Shown piece by piece: positions 53,519 to 62,515 of a stretch of 64,000 bases of DNA. The position numbers and the translations under genes were made by a program. The notes beneath the pieces were generated by a model. The model had not been told where the DNA came from. It did no database searches and saw nothing but the letters and a program-made list of their open reading frames with translations. The stretch's first letter is position 1. The number at the start of each line of letters is the position of its first letter. Source of the stretch: Micromonospora olivasterospora (GTDB lineage Bacteria > Actinomycetota > Actinomycetes > Mycobacteriales > Micromonosporaceae); contig NZ_VLKE01000001.1 in assembly GCF_007830265.1 (NCBI RefSeq), positions 4,030,001-4,094,000 of the forward strand, written 5' to 3'.

Positions 53519-53710
53519 TCAGGCGCGGGTGACCTTACCGGCCTTGATGCAGGAGGTGCAGACCTGCACCTTCCGGGTGGTGCCGCCACCGGCCGGGGTA
53601 CGCACCGACTGGATGTTCGGGTTCCAGCGGCGGTTGGTCCGCCGGTGCGAGTGGGACACGTTGTGGCCGAAGCCCGGTCCCTTGCCACAGACGTCGCACA
53701 CGCTAGCCAC
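53519..53710 (-). CDS. rpmB: 50S ribosomal protein L28, zinc-binding form
   Basis: 63 residues. [31 protein letters not shown] with C-x2-C, and [13 protein letters not shown] with the second C-x2-C, a zinc ribbon. GTG 53710 follows AGGAG at 7 bases. In actinobacteria Cys-containing and Cys-free L28 paralogues are often switched by Zur; no Zur box was identified here. Confidence 0.95.
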   Translation of the reverse strand: MASVCDVCGKGPGFGHNVSHSHRRTNRRWNPNIQSVRTPAGGGTTRKVQVCTSCIKAGKVTRA

Positions 53711-53911
53711 GGGATACTCCTGGGTTTGAAACGTTCATGAGGTCGCCGCCAGGCGCTGCCCGGGCAACCTGGCCAGGTTACCCGACGACCACCGCGCCTG
53801 ACCAACCGGCCCCGGCAGGGCACTCGCGCCGCCGCCGACGGCCGGCGGGGACACGCCGGGGCGGGCCGGTCGGCCCCGGCGCGTGTCGGTGTGCGCCAGT
53901 AGGCTTCTGGC

Positions 53912-55528
53912 GTGCTGGACACGCTGGACGCCGCCGCGGTGCGCCGCTGGTGCGCGGGCGGGCTGGCCGCGCTGCGCGACCACCAGGGCGAGATCGACGA
54001 CCTCAACGTCTACCCGGTCCCCGACGGCGACACCGGCACCAACCTGGTGCTCACCCTCACCTCGGCCCAGCAGGCCCTGACGATGGACCGGGACACCCTT
54101 CCCGAGGGCGGGCCCACCCCGCACGGGCACGCGCTGCGGCTCATGGCGCGCGGGGCGCTGCTCGGCGCCCGGGGCAACTCGGGCGTGATCCTGTCGCAGA
54201 TCCTGCGCGGCCTCGCCGACGCCCTGGCCGCCGCGCCGGAGGTGCGGGGCCGGCAGCTCGCCGCCGCGCTGCGCGACGCGGCCACCGCCGCGTACGCCGC
54301 CGTCGCCCGGCCGGTGGAGGGCACCCTGCTCAGCGTGGTCGCCGCAGCGGCCCGCGCGGCCGAGGCCGCGGACACCGACGACCTGCGCGCGGTGGTCCGG
54401 GCGGCGGCCGAGGAGGCCGCCCGCGCCCTGGCCCGCACCCCCGAGCAGCTTCCGGCGCTGGCCCGCGCCGGGGTGGTCGACGCCGGCGGGCGGGGGCTGT
54501 GCCTGCTGCTCGACGCGCTGGTCGAGGTGGTCACCGGGGAGAGCCCCCAGCGGCCGGCGCCCGCACGCCGCCCGGTCCGCCCGCCCGCCGTGGCCGTGCG
54601 GGAGACCGGCTCCGACGAGTACGCCTACGAGGTGCAGTTTCTGCTCGACGCCGAGCGGGATGCGGTCGAGCGGATGCGGCAGACCCTCGCCGGGCTGGGC
54701 GACTCGCTGGTCGTGGTCGGCGACGGGGCCGACGGGCCGCGCACCTGGAACGTGCACGTGCACGTCAACGACGTGGGCGCGGCGGTCGAGGCGGGGGTGG
54801 TGGCCGGCCGGCCGTACCAGATCTCGGTGACCCGCTTCGCCGACCGGGCCGCGGCGGTCCCGCCGGCCCCGCCCGGCGACGGCCGCGCGGCGGTCGTGGT
54901 CGCCACCGGCGCGGGCATCGCCCAGCTGTTCGCTCGGGAGGGGGCGACGGTGGTGCCGGGCAACCCGTCCACCGGCGAGCTGCTCGACGCGATCCGGGCC
55001 ACCACGGCGGCCCGGGTGGTGGTGCTGCCCAACGACCCGAACACCCAGGCCGTGGCGAGCGCCGCCGCCCGGGAGGCGCACGCGCTGGGGGTGAAGGTCA
55101 GCGTCGTGCCGACCCGCTCGCCGGTGCAGGCGCTGGCCGCGCTCGCCGTGCGCGACCCGAAGCGGCGCTTCGAGGACGACGTGATCGCGATGGCCGAGGC
55201 CGCCGGGGCCTGCCGGTACGCCGAGGTCTGCTGGGCCGGCCGGGAGGCCCTGACGGTAGCCGGCCCGTGCCGGCAGGGCGATGTGCTCGCCCTCGTCGAG
55301 GGGGAGGTGCACCTGATCGGCGCCGACCTCGCCGACACCTGCGTCGCCGTGGTCGACCGGATGCTCGGCGGCGGCGGCGAGCTGGTCACGCTGCTCTCCG
55401 GCGCCGACGCCCCGGACGGCCTGGCCGACGCCGTCCGCGAGCACGTCGCCCGGCGCTGGCCGTTCGTGGAGGTCCACGCGTATCCGGGTGACCAGCCGCA
55501 CTATCCGCTCCTGGTGGGGGTCGAATGA
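53912..55528 (+). CDS. DAK2/DegV-like kinase (FakA-type)
   Basis: 538 residues. N-terminal DhaL/DAK2 domain: DDLNVYPVPDGDTGTNLVLTL (Mg-ATP Asp cluster), GARGNSGVILSQIL, DAGGRGLCLLLDAL. Middle domain with YEVQFLLDA, DSLVVVGDG, NVHVHVND, and C-terminal FakA-like part (VVLPNDPNTQAVASAAA). FakA phosphorylates fatty acids bound to FakB; a similar lipid role is plausible. GTG 53912, six bases after TAGGCT (leaderless). Stop overlaps recG ATG. Confidence 0.88.
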   Translation: MLDTLDAAAVRRWCAGGLAALRDHQGEIDDLNVYPVPDGDTGTNLVLTLTSAQQALTMDRDTLPEGGPTPHGHALRLMARGALLGARGNSGVILSQILRGLADALAAAPEVRGRQLAAALRDAATAAYAAVARPVEGTLLSVVAAAARAAEAADTDDLRAVVRAAAEEAARALARTPEQLPALARAGVVDAGGRGLCLLLDALVEVVTGESPQRPAPARRPVRPPAVAVRETGSDEYAYEVQFLLDAERDAVERMRQTLAGLGDSLVVVGDGADGPRTWNVHVHVNDVGAAVEAGVVAGRPYQISVTRFADRAAAVPPAPPGDGRAAVVVATGAGIAQLFAREGATVVPGNPSTGELLDAIRATTAARVVVLPNDPNTQAVASAAAREAHALGVKVSVVPTRSPVQALAALAVRDPKRRFEDDVIAMAEAAGACRYAEVCWAGREALTVAGPCRQGDVLALVEGEVHLIGADLADTCVAVVDRMLGGGGELVTLLSGADAPDGLADAVREHVARRWPFVEVHAYPGDQPHYPLLVGVE

Positions 55529-57726
55529 CGTCCGAGCCGTCGACGGTCGACACGCCGCTGAAGAAGCTGGTCGGGGAGAAGACGGCCAAGGCCCTGGCCG
55601 CCCACCTCGACCTGCACACCGCCGGCGACCTGATCTACCACTTCCCCCGCCGGTACGACGAGCGCGGCGAGCACACCGACATCCGCTCGCTCGACGTCGG
55701 CGAGCAGGTCACGGTCCTGGCCCAGGTGCAGCGCACCGCCGTACGGCCGATGCGCCAGCGCCGGGGCAACCTGCTGGAGGTGACGGTCGGGGACGGCTCC
55801 GGCGGGGTGCTCACCCTGACCTTCTTCGGCAACCAGGCGTGGCGGGAGCGGGAGCTGCGCCCCGGCCGGTGGGGGCTGTTCGCCGGCAAGGTCACCGAGT
55901 TCCGCGGCAAACGCCAGCTCAACGGCCCGGAGTACGTGCTGCTCGGCGAGGGCGGCGACGGCGAGACGGCGGCCAACGAGGAGGTCGAGGAGTTCGCCGG
56001 GGCGTTGATTCCGGTGTACCCGGCCGCGGCGGCAGTGCCGACCTGGGTGATCGCCCGCTGCGTCCGGGTGGTGCTGGACACGTTCACCCCGCCGGACGAC
56101 CCGCTGCCGGCCACCGTCCGGGCCACCCGCAACCTGGTCGGCATCGGCCCGGCGCTGCGGGAGATCCACCGGCCGTCCAGCAAGGAGGGCCTGTACCGGG
56201 CCCGCCGCCGGCTCAAGTGGGACGAGGCGTTCGCCGTGCAGCTCACCCTCGTGCAGCGCAAGCACCGGGCCGCCGCCTGGCCGGCGCGGGCCCGCCCCGC
56301 GAAGCCGGGCGGCCTGCTCGACGCGTTCGACGCGCGGCTGCCGTACGAGCTGACCCCCGGCCAGCGGGCGGTCGGCGCGGAGATCGCCGCCGACCTGGCC
56401 ACCGCCCACCCGATGCACCGGCTGCTGCAGGGCGAGGTCGGCTCCGGAAAGACCGTGGTGGCCCTGCGGGCCATGCTCCAGGTGGTCGACGCCGGCGGGC
56501 AGGCCGCGCTGCTCGCCCCGACCGAGGTGCTCGCCGCCCAGCACCACCGCGGCATGCTCGACCTGCTCGGCCCGCTCGCCCGCGCCGGCGAGCTGGGCGC
56601 CGCCGACGGCGCCACCCGCGTCGAGCTGGTCACCGGCTCGCTCGGCGCGGCGGCCCGTCGCCGGGCGCTCGCCGAGGTGGCCGAGGGTCGGGCCGGGATC
56701 GTGCTCGGCACCCACGCCCTGCTGTACGAGGGCGTCGACTTCCACGACCTGGGCCTCGTCGTGGTCGACGAGCAGCACCGGTTCGGCGTCGAGCAGCGCG
56801 ACGCGCTGCGCGCGAAGGCCGAACAGCCGCCGCACGTGCTGGTGATGACGGCCACCCCGATCCCGCGCACGGTGGCGATGACCGTCTACGGCGACCTGGA
56901 GGTCTCCTCGCTCACCCAGCTCCCGCAGGGGCGCTCGCCGATCGCGTCGCACGTGGTGCCGGCCGCCGAGAAGCCGGCGTTCCTCGACCGGGCCTGGCGC
57001 CGGCTGCGCGAGGAGGTCGCCGCGGGCCACCAGGCGTACGTCGTGTGCCCCCGGATCGGTGACGGCCCCGCGTCGGAGGAGGAGACCCCGCGCGAGGACG
57101 ACAACGGCCGGCGGCCCCCGCTCGCCGTGACCGAGGTCGCCCCGCTGCTCGCCGAGGGCCCGCTGCACGGGCTGCGGATCGGCGTGCTGCACGGCCGGCT
57201 GCCCGCCGACGAGAAGGACGCGGTGATGCGCTCCTTCGCCGCCGGCGACCTGGACGTGCTGGTCGCCACCACGGTCGTCGAGGTCGGCGTCAACGTGCCC
57301 AACGCCACCGTGATGATCGTGCTCGACGCCGACCGGTTCGGCGTCTCCCAGTTGCACCAGCTGCGCGGCCGGGTGGGCCGGGGCTCCGCGCCGGGGCTGT
57401 GCCTGCTGGTCTCCGAGGCCGTCGAGGGCTCCCCGGCCCGGGAACGCCTCGACGCCGTGGCGTCCACCACGGACGGCTTCAAGCTGGCCGAGCTCGACCT
57501 GGAGCAGCGCCGCGAGGGCGACGTGCTGGGCGCCACCCAGTCCGGCCGCCGCTCGCACCTGCGGCTGCTGTCGCTGCTGCGCGACTCCGACCTGATCCGG
57601 GACGCCCGCGCCGAGGCGATCGCCCTGGTCGAGGAGGACCGGGAGCTGGAGCGGCACCCGGCGCTGGCCGCCTCGGTGGCCGCCCTGGTCGACGAGGAAC
57701 GCGCGGAGTACCTGGAGAAGGGCTGA
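55525..57726 (+). CDS. recG: ATP-dependent DNA helicase RecG
   Basis: 733 residues. N-terminal wedge OB domain (DVGEQVTVLAQVQRTAVRPM, LTFFGNQAW), helicase motifs: Walker A LLQGEVGSGKTVVALRAML, motif Ia LLAPTEVLAAQH, DEQH box VVVDEQHRFGV, motif III MTATPIPRTVAMT, VATTVVEVGVNVPNATVMI, and QLRGRVGRG. It remodels stalled forks and Holliday junctions. ATG overlaps the DAK gene stop (ATGA). Confidence 0.97.
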   Translation: MTSEPSTVDTPLKKLVGEKTAKALAAHLDLHTAGDLIYHFPRRYDERGEHTDIRSLDVGEQVTVLAQVQRTAVRPMRQRRGNLLEVTVGDGSGGVLTLTFFGNQAWRERELRPGRWGLFAGKVTEFRGKRQLNGPEYVLLGEGGDGETAANEEVEEFAGALIPVYPAAAAVPTWVIARCVRVVLDTFTPPDDPLPATVRATRNLVGIGPALREIHRPSSKEGLYRARRRLKWDEAFAVQLTLVQRKHRAAAWPARARPAKPGGLLDAFDARLPYELTPGQRAVGAEIAADLATAHPMHRLLQGEVGSGKTVVALRAMLQVVDAGGQAALLAPTEVLAAQHHRGMLDLLGPLARAGELGAADGATRVELVTGSLGAAARRRALAEVAEGRAGIVLGTHALLYEGVDFHDLGLVVVDEQHRFGVEQRDALRAKAEQPPHVLVMTATPIPRTVAMTVYGDLEVSSLTQLPQGRSPIASHVVPAAEKPAFLDRAWRRLREEVAAGHQAYVVCPRIGDGPASEEETPREDDNGRRPPLAVTEVAPLLAEGPLHGLRIGVLHGRLPADEKDAVMRSFAAGDLDVLVATTVVEVGVNVPNATVMIVLDADRFGVSQLHQLRGRVGRGSAPGLCLLVSEAVEGSPARERLDAVASTTDGFKLAELDLEQRREGDVLGATQSGRRSHLRLLSLLRDSDLIRDARAEAIALVEEDRELERHPALAASVAALVDEERAEYLEKG

Positions 57727-57771
57727 TCCGTCCGATCGGCGCCCGCCTCGCGCGAGGTCGCGCAGGAACGT

Positions 57772-57812
57772 GGATGTAGTGGCCTCGCGCCGACCGGGAG
57801 GCCACTACATCC
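57772..57812. repeat. 15-bp perfect inverted repeat downstream of recG
   Basis: GGATGTAGTGGCCTC (57772-57786) inverted at 57798-57812, spacer GCGCCGACCGG. Could act as recG terminator. GTGATCATGG follows at 57823, echoing the element at 53258. Confidence 0.8.
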
Positions 57813-57881
57813 GTGTGCGAGCGTGATCATGGCGGCCCGGGGTGTCCGTCGGGCGGCCGGGCGTCGCGTAGCGTCAGGGGC

Positions 57882-57902
57882 ATGAGCGGGAGCACACGGT
57901 GA
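57882..57902 (+). CDS. Six-residue leader ORF (MSGSTR) coupled to rsmD
   Basis: TAGCGT (57869-57874) lies 7 bases before the ATG at 57882. The ORF's TGA (57900-57902) overlaps the rsmD GTG at 57899. A leaderless transcript would start at this ATG, so the ribosome would reach rsmD by termination-reinitiation. Inference from layout. Confidence 0.45.
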   Translation: MSGSTR

Positions 57903-58462
57903 CCCGGATCGTGGCCGGGACGCTGGGCGGGCGGCGGATCGCCGCGCCCCCCGGCGCCGGCACCCGACCCACCTCCGACCGGGTCCGGGAGGCGCTGTTC
58001 AGCGCGGTGCAGGCCGACCTGGACCTGGCGGGGGCGCGCTTCGCCGATTTGTACGCGGGCTCGGGGGCCGTCGGGCTGGAGGCCCTGTCCCGGGGCGCGG
58101 CGCACGTGTTGCTGGTCGAGTCCGACGCCCGGGCGGCCCGGGTGATCCGGGAGAACATCGCCGCGCTGCGGGCCGCCCCGGCCGCCCGGCTGGTGACCGG
58201 GCGGGTGTCCACGGTGCTGGCGGGCGGGCCGGACGGCGGGCCGTACGACGTGGTCTTCGCCGACCCTCCGTACGCCGTGTCCGACGCCGACGTCACCGCG
58301 ATGCTGGCCGCGCTGGCCGGCAACGGCTGGCTGGCGCCGGACGCCCTCCTGGTGGTGGAGCGGTCGAGCCGGAGCGGGCCGGTCGCCTGGGTGCCTGGCA
58401 TCACCGGGGAGCGCGGCCGCCGGTACGGCGAGACCACCCTTTGGTACGGTCGCCGATCATGA
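57899..58462 (+). CDS. rsmD: 16S rRNA (guanine966-N2)-methyltransferase
   Basis: 187 residues. Starts with RIVAGTLGGRRIAAPPGAGTRPTSDRVREALFSAV, SAM motif FADLYAGSGAVGLEALSRGA, catalytic DPPY (VVFADPPYAVS). Overlaps coaD by ATGA. No internal RBS at the GTG. Confidence 0.95.
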   Translation: MTRIVAGTLGGRRIAAPPGAGTRPTSDRVREALFSAVQADLDLAGARFADLYAGSGAVGLEALSRGAAHVLLVESDARAARVIRENIAALRAAPAARLVTGRVSTVLAGGPDGGPYDVVFADPPYAVSDADVTAMLAALAGNGWLAPDALLVVERSSRSGPVAWVPGITGERGRRYGETTLWYGRRS

Positions 58463-58947
58463 GACGTGCGGTGTGTCCCGGCTCCTTCGACCCGGTGACC
58501 AATGGACACCTCGACATCATCGGGCGGGCCGCCCGACTCTTCGACGAGGTGATCGTCGGCGTGCTGGTGAACCAGTCGAAGAGCGGCCTGTTCACCGTCG
58601 CGGAGCGGATCGACATGCTCCGCGAGGTGACCGCCTCGTACGACAACGTCCGGGTCGAGTCCTTCCAGGGGCTGCTGGTCGACTTCTGCCGCGCCCAGCA
58701 GGCCAGCGTGCTGGTCAAGGGCCTGCGGGCGGTCAGCGACTTCGACTACGAGCTCCAGATGGCCCAGATGAACATCGGGCTGGCCGGCGTCGAGACGCTC
58801 TTCATGCCGACCAACCCGCTCTACTCGTTCCTCTCCTCCAGCCTGGTCAAGGACGTGGCCAAGTGGGGCGGCGACGTCTCCGCCCACGTTCCCGACCGGG
58901 TCCGCGAGGAGCTGACGGCCCGGCTGGCCCCCGGCGCCCGCTCCTGA
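58459..58947 (+). CDS. coaD: Phosphopantetheine adenylyltransferase
   Basis: 162 residues. Penultimate step of CoA synthesis. CPGSFDPVTNGHLDIIGRAARLF, VLVKGLRAVSDFDYELQMAQMN, NPLYSFLSSSLVKDVAKWGGDVS. All family motifs are intact. Confidence 0.97.
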   Translation: MRRAVCPGSFDPVTNGHLDIIGRAARLFDEVIVGVLVNQSKSGLFTVAERIDMLREVTASYDNVRVESFQGLLVDFCRAQQASVLVKGLRAVSDFDYELQMAQMNIGLAGVETLFMPTNPLYSFLSSSLVKDVAKWGGDVSAHVPDRVREELTARLAPGARS

Positions 58948-58955
58948 CGCCGGAT

Positions 58956-59020
58956 CGACCCGCCGGCCGTTCCGGGCGACCCGCCCGACCCGCCGGCCGT
59001 TCGGGGCGACTCGCCCGACG
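58956..59020 (+). repeat. 30-bp tandem repeat just after coaD
   Basis: Unit starting CGACCCGCCGGCCGTTC at 58956-58985 and 58986-59015 (two changes), with a partial third copy. It begins 8 bases past the coaD stop. Confidence 0.8.
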
Positions 59021-59138
59021 CGCCGGGTGGGGTGCGCCGCCGGCCTGTCGCCCGGGCACGACATGATGGGTGGAGCGGGAACCGGGCCCCAACCCGCATC
59101 ATGTAGGTCGGTTGACGAACGACAGGAGTGAGGTACCG

Positions 59139-59636
59139 GTGGACCCGCTCGACCGCATCGACGAACTGATCGCCATGGTGGAGACGGCCCGCTCCGTCCC
59201 GATGTCCCGGAACAACTGCATGCTCGACCGGGGAGAGGTCATCGCCGCCCTCGACGAACTGCGCGCCGAGCTGCCGGTCGAGCTGCGCCGGGCCGCCGCC
59301 CTGCTGGAGGAGCGGGACAAGATCATGGAGGCCGGTAAGCGTGAGGCCGATCGGATCATCAGCGAGGGTGAGGCGGAACACGCCCGGCTGGTGTCGGTGA
59401 ACGAGATCACGGTCTCCGCCGAGCACGAGGGCGCCCGGATCATCGCCGAGGCCCGGGCCGAGGCACAGCGGCTGCGCGAGGAGGTCGACGACTACGTCGA
59501 CACCGCTTTGGCCAACTTCGAGCAGTTCCTCACCCGGGCCCTCGCGTCGATCGAGCGCGGCCGGGACAAGATGCACGCGCTGCGTGAGATCGGCACCTTC
59601 GCGGGCGACGAGGCGGAGCGCCCGCTACCCTTCTGA
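59139..59636 (+). CDS. SepIVA/DivIVA-like coiled-coil protein
   Basis: 165 residues, mostly long helices with heptad-like pattern: DPLDRIDELIAMVETARSVPMSRNNCMLDRGEVIAALDEL, AAALLEERDKIMEAGKREADRII, AEHEGARIIAEARAEAQRLREEVDDYVDTALANFEQFLTRALASIERG. Matches the mycobacterial septum protein SepIVA, which lies next to yceD, rnc and mutM in M. tuberculosis as I recall. GTG 59139 follows a GAGGT. Likely a role in polar growth or division. Confidence 0.8.
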   Translation: MDPLDRIDELIAMVETARSVPMSRNNCMLDRGEVIAALDELRAELPVELRRAAALLEERDKIMEAGKREADRIISEGEAEHARLVSVNEITVSAEHEGARIIAEARAEAQRLREEVDDYVDTALANFEQFLTRALASIERGRDKMHALREIGTFAGDEAERPLPF

Positions 59637-59747
59637 CCGGCACCTCAGCGACCGACAGGCGGGGGCGGGCGTCGGCCCCCGGTTCGACGGTCCGGCGGTC
59701 GCCCAGGTAACCTCTTTTGTCGGCCCCTCACCGGCCGGAGTCTAACT

Positions 59748-60311
59748 ATGCCCAAACACTCGCCAAGCACACTCGACCCCAGGTCGCCGCTGGTCCTCGA
59801 CACGAGGGACCTGCCGCGTCGGCCTGGCGCCTTGCGTACGGTCAAGCGGGTCGTGCCGGCACCGGCGGACCTCGGCGTGGAGTTGATCGGCGTGCCGGAG
59901 GGCGCTGACCTCGACCTCGACCTGAGGCTGGAGTCGGTGTCCGAGGGGGTGCTCGTCTCCGGGACCGTCAGCGGTCCCGTCAAGGGCGAGTGCAGCCGCT
60001 GCCTGCGCGAGATCGACGACTCGGTGGTCGTAAGGATCCAGGAGCTGTACGCGTACGAGAACAGCACCACGGACACCACGACCGACGAGGACGAGGTGGG
60101 CCGGATGCAGGGCGATCTGATCGACCTGGAGCCGGTGCTGCGGGACGCGGTGGTGCTGACGCTGCCGACCAACCCGCTCTGCCGGGAGGACTGCCCAGGC
60201 TTGTGCCCCGACTGTGGGGTGCACTGGGATGATCTGCCGGCCGACCACAGTCACCAGCAGATCGACCCGCGTTGGGCGGGCCTGTCGCAACTGACCCGTA
60301 AAGAGGAGTAA
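59748..60311 (+). CDS. YceD/DUF177-family protein
   Basis: 187 residues. LVLDTRDLPRRPGALRTVKR start, GTVSGPVKGECSRCLREIDDSV and CREDCPGLCPDCGVHWDD supply two Cys pairs that could bind zinc. Co-occurs with rpmF and is linked to 23S rRNA/50S assembly and fatty acid genes. ATG 59748 has GGAG 8 bases upstream. Confidence 0.9.
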   Translation: MPKHSPSTLDPRSPLVLDTRDLPRRPGALRTVKRVVPAPADLGVELIGVPEGADLDLDLRLESVSEGVLVSGTVSGPVKGECSRCLREIDDSVVVRIQELYAYENSTTDTTTDEDEVGRMQGDLIDLEPVLRDAVVLTLPTNPLCREDCPGLCPDCGVHWDDLPADHSHQQIDPRWAGLSQLTRKEE

Positions 60312-60316
60312 GAACC

Positions 60317-60490
60317 GTGGCCGTCCCCAAGCGCAAGATGTCGCGCAGCAACACCCGGTCCCGCCGGGCGCAGTGGAAGGCCGCGGCGGTCGCGACCGTG
60401 GCCTGCCCGCAGTGCAAGTCGGCGAAGCTGCCGCACGCCGCCTGCTCCGTCTGCGGCACCTACAACGGCCGCCAGGTCCTCGAGGTCTGA
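60317..60490 (+). CDS. rpmF: 50S ribosomal protein L32
   Basis: 57 residues. VPKRKMSRSNTRSRRAQWKA and the zinc-binding pair CPQC/CSVC (VACPQCKSAKLPHAACSVCGTY). GTG 60317, 5 bases after yceD, classic yceD-rpmF operon. Confidence 0.97.
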   Translation: MAVPKRKMSRSNTRSRRAQWKAAAVATVACPQCKSAKLPHAACSVCGTYNGRQVLEV

Positions 60491-60502
60491 CCTGGACGCC
60501 GA

Positions 60503-61603
60503 GTGACGTCCCCGACCCCTGGTCGGGTGACGCGCGCATCCTGGCGATCGCCCGGTGTCCCGGCTCCGGCCGCCGCCGGCCGGCCAGTTCCGGCCGGCGT
60601 CCCGGTGGAGCCGGGCACCGCGCGGATCGCCGTTGACCTCCTCGGCGGGGACGACGCTCCCGCCGTCGTGGTTGACGGCGCTCTGCGGGCCATGCGCGCC
60701 GACCCGGACCTGCATCTGCTGCTCGTCGGCCCGGCCGAGGCCGCCGACGAGGTGATCGGTGCCCTCGACCCGGCGCAGCGCGCCCGGGTCACGGTCCGGC
60801 CGGTGCGCTCCGCCGTCGGCATGGCCGACCATCCTGTCGCCGCCCGTGCCGACAGCACCGTCCGGTCGGCGGTCACCGCCGTCCGTGACGGCATCGCCGA
60901 CGCGGCGGTCTCCGCCGGCGCCACCGGTGCCACCGTGACCGCCGCGGCCCTCGCCCTCGGCCGGTGGCCGCACGTGCGGCGGCCGGCCCTGGTCGCCACC
61001 CTGCCGGCGCTCGCCGGTCCGGTGGTCCTGCTCGACGTCGGCGGCTCCCTGGAGCCCGGTCCGGCCACTCTGGCCCGGCACGCCCTGCTCGGCGCGGCCT
61101 ACGCGGCCGTCGCGCACGCCGTCGCCGAGCCGCGGGTGGGGCTGCTGTCGGTGGGCACGGAGGCCGGGAAGGGCGACCGGCTGCGTCGAGCCGCCGACCA
61201 CGCCCTCGCCGCCGTCCCCCTACCCTGCGGGGCGCGCTACGTCGGCTTCGTCGAGGGGTACGACCTGGCCTCCGGCACCCGCGCCGACGTGGTGGTGACC
61301 GACGGCTTCACCGGCAACGTGCTGCTCAAGGCGATCGAGGGCGCGTACGCGATGGCCGGCGGCCCGCCGGCCAGCGGTGGCGCCCCCCGGGCCGCCGCCC
61401 TGCTCGGCGTCGCCGGCACGGTGGTGGTGTGCCACGGCGCCGCGCGCGGCGAGGACGTCGCCTCCGGCATCGCCCTCGCCGCCCACCTCTGGCGCCGCGG
61501 CGCCACCGACACCGTCGCCGCGCTGTTGGGCGGCGCCCCCGAGGCCGGGCTGTCCTCCGGCGACCACGCCGAACGCACCACCGACACCGGGGTGAGCCTG
61601 TGA
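60503..61603 (+). CDS. plsX: Phosphate acyltransferase PlsX
   Basis: 366 residues from GTG 60503; homologues begin near [13 protein letters not shown], so the first 40 residues may be untranslated and a GTG about 100 bases later is an alternative. It converts acyl-ACP to acyl-phosphate. [91 protein letters not shown]. Acts with plsC and gpsA at 45 kb. No acpP follows. Confidence 0.88.
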   Translation: MTSPTPGRVTRASWRSPGVPAPAAAGRPVPAGVPVEPGTARIAVDLLGGDDAPAVVVDGALRAMRADPDLHLLLVGPAEAADEVIGALDPAQRARVTVRPVRSAVGMADHPVAARADSTVRSAVTAVRDGIADAAVSAGATGATVTAAALALGRWPHVRRPALVATLPALAGPVVLLDVGGSLEPGPATLARHALLGAAYAAVAHAVAEPRVGLLSVGTEAGKGDRLRRAADHALAAVPLPCGARYVGFVEGYDLASGTRADVVVTDGFTGNVLLKAIEGAYAMAGGPPASGGAPRAAALLGVAGTVVVCHGAARGEDVASGIALAAHLWRRGATDTVAALLGGAPEAGLSSGDHAERTTDTGVSL

Positions 61604-61709
61604 CCGCCCGACCCGTCCAGTCCCGGCCCGGCGGGGCGCGTCCCCCCGTGGCCGGTCGGCGGGTGTGCCCAGCGGGCCGCCCAGCCGCGAACGAGAAGGT
61701 AACCGCACC

Positions 61710-62515
61710 ATGACCAACGACAAGCGGCGGCGCGCACCCGTCGGCCACCTCGAAGCGGCGTTCGGCGTCTCGATCGAGCCGGACCTGCTGGAGCGGGCGC
61801 TGACCCACCGCTCGTACGCGTACGAGAACGGCGGCCTGCCCACCAACGAGCGGCTGGAGTTCCTCGGCGACTCGGTGCTCGGCGTGGTGATCACCACCGC
61901 GCTCTTCCACAATCACCCCGACCTGCCCGAGGGGCAGCTCGCGAAGCTGCGGGCCAGCGTGGTCAACATGCGGGCGCTGGCCGACGTGGCGCGGGCCTCG
62001 GCCCCGCCGGCCTCGGCGCGTACCTGCTGCTCGGCAAGGGGGAGGAGAGCACCGGCGGGCGGGACAAGGCGAGCATCCTCGCCGACACCCTGGAGGCCCT
62101 GCTGGGCGCGATCTACCTCCAGTACGGGCTGGACACCACCGCCATCGTGATCCACCGGCTGTTCGACCCGCTGATGGCCGAGTCGGCCCGGCGGGGCGCG
62201 GCGCTGGACTGGAAGACCAGCCTCCAGGAACTCACCGCCGCCCTCGGGTTGGGCGTTCCCGAGTACCGCATCGAGGGCACGGGGCCGGACCACCTCAAGA
62301 CGTTCACCGCCTGGGTGGTGGTCGCGGGCAACCGCTACGGCGGGGCCGAGGGCCGCAGCAAGAAGGAGGCAGAGCAGCGGGCCGCCGAGTCCGCGTGGCG
62401 GGAGCTCACGGCGCAGGCCGAGCGGGAGCAGGCCGGGCGGGACGCCGCCGAGGCGGCCGGCGCGGCCTGGGACGGCGCCGGCAACCCGGTGGACGCCGAG
62501 GCCGGCCGTGCCTGA
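61710..62515 (+). CDS. rnc: Ribonuclease III (one-base frameshift near 61994)
   Basis: 268 residues after restoring one G. Cuts double-stranded RNA, including rRNA precursors. First part: [13 protein letters not shown], signature [20 protein letters not shown]. At 61993-61995, cgg-gcc should be cgg-ggc; then [34 protein letters not shown] continues, followed by the dsRNA-binding domain ([42 protein letters not shown]). ATG 61710 with GAGAAGG upstream. Stop overlaps mutM GTG. The frameshift is probably a sequence error. Confidence 0.9.
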
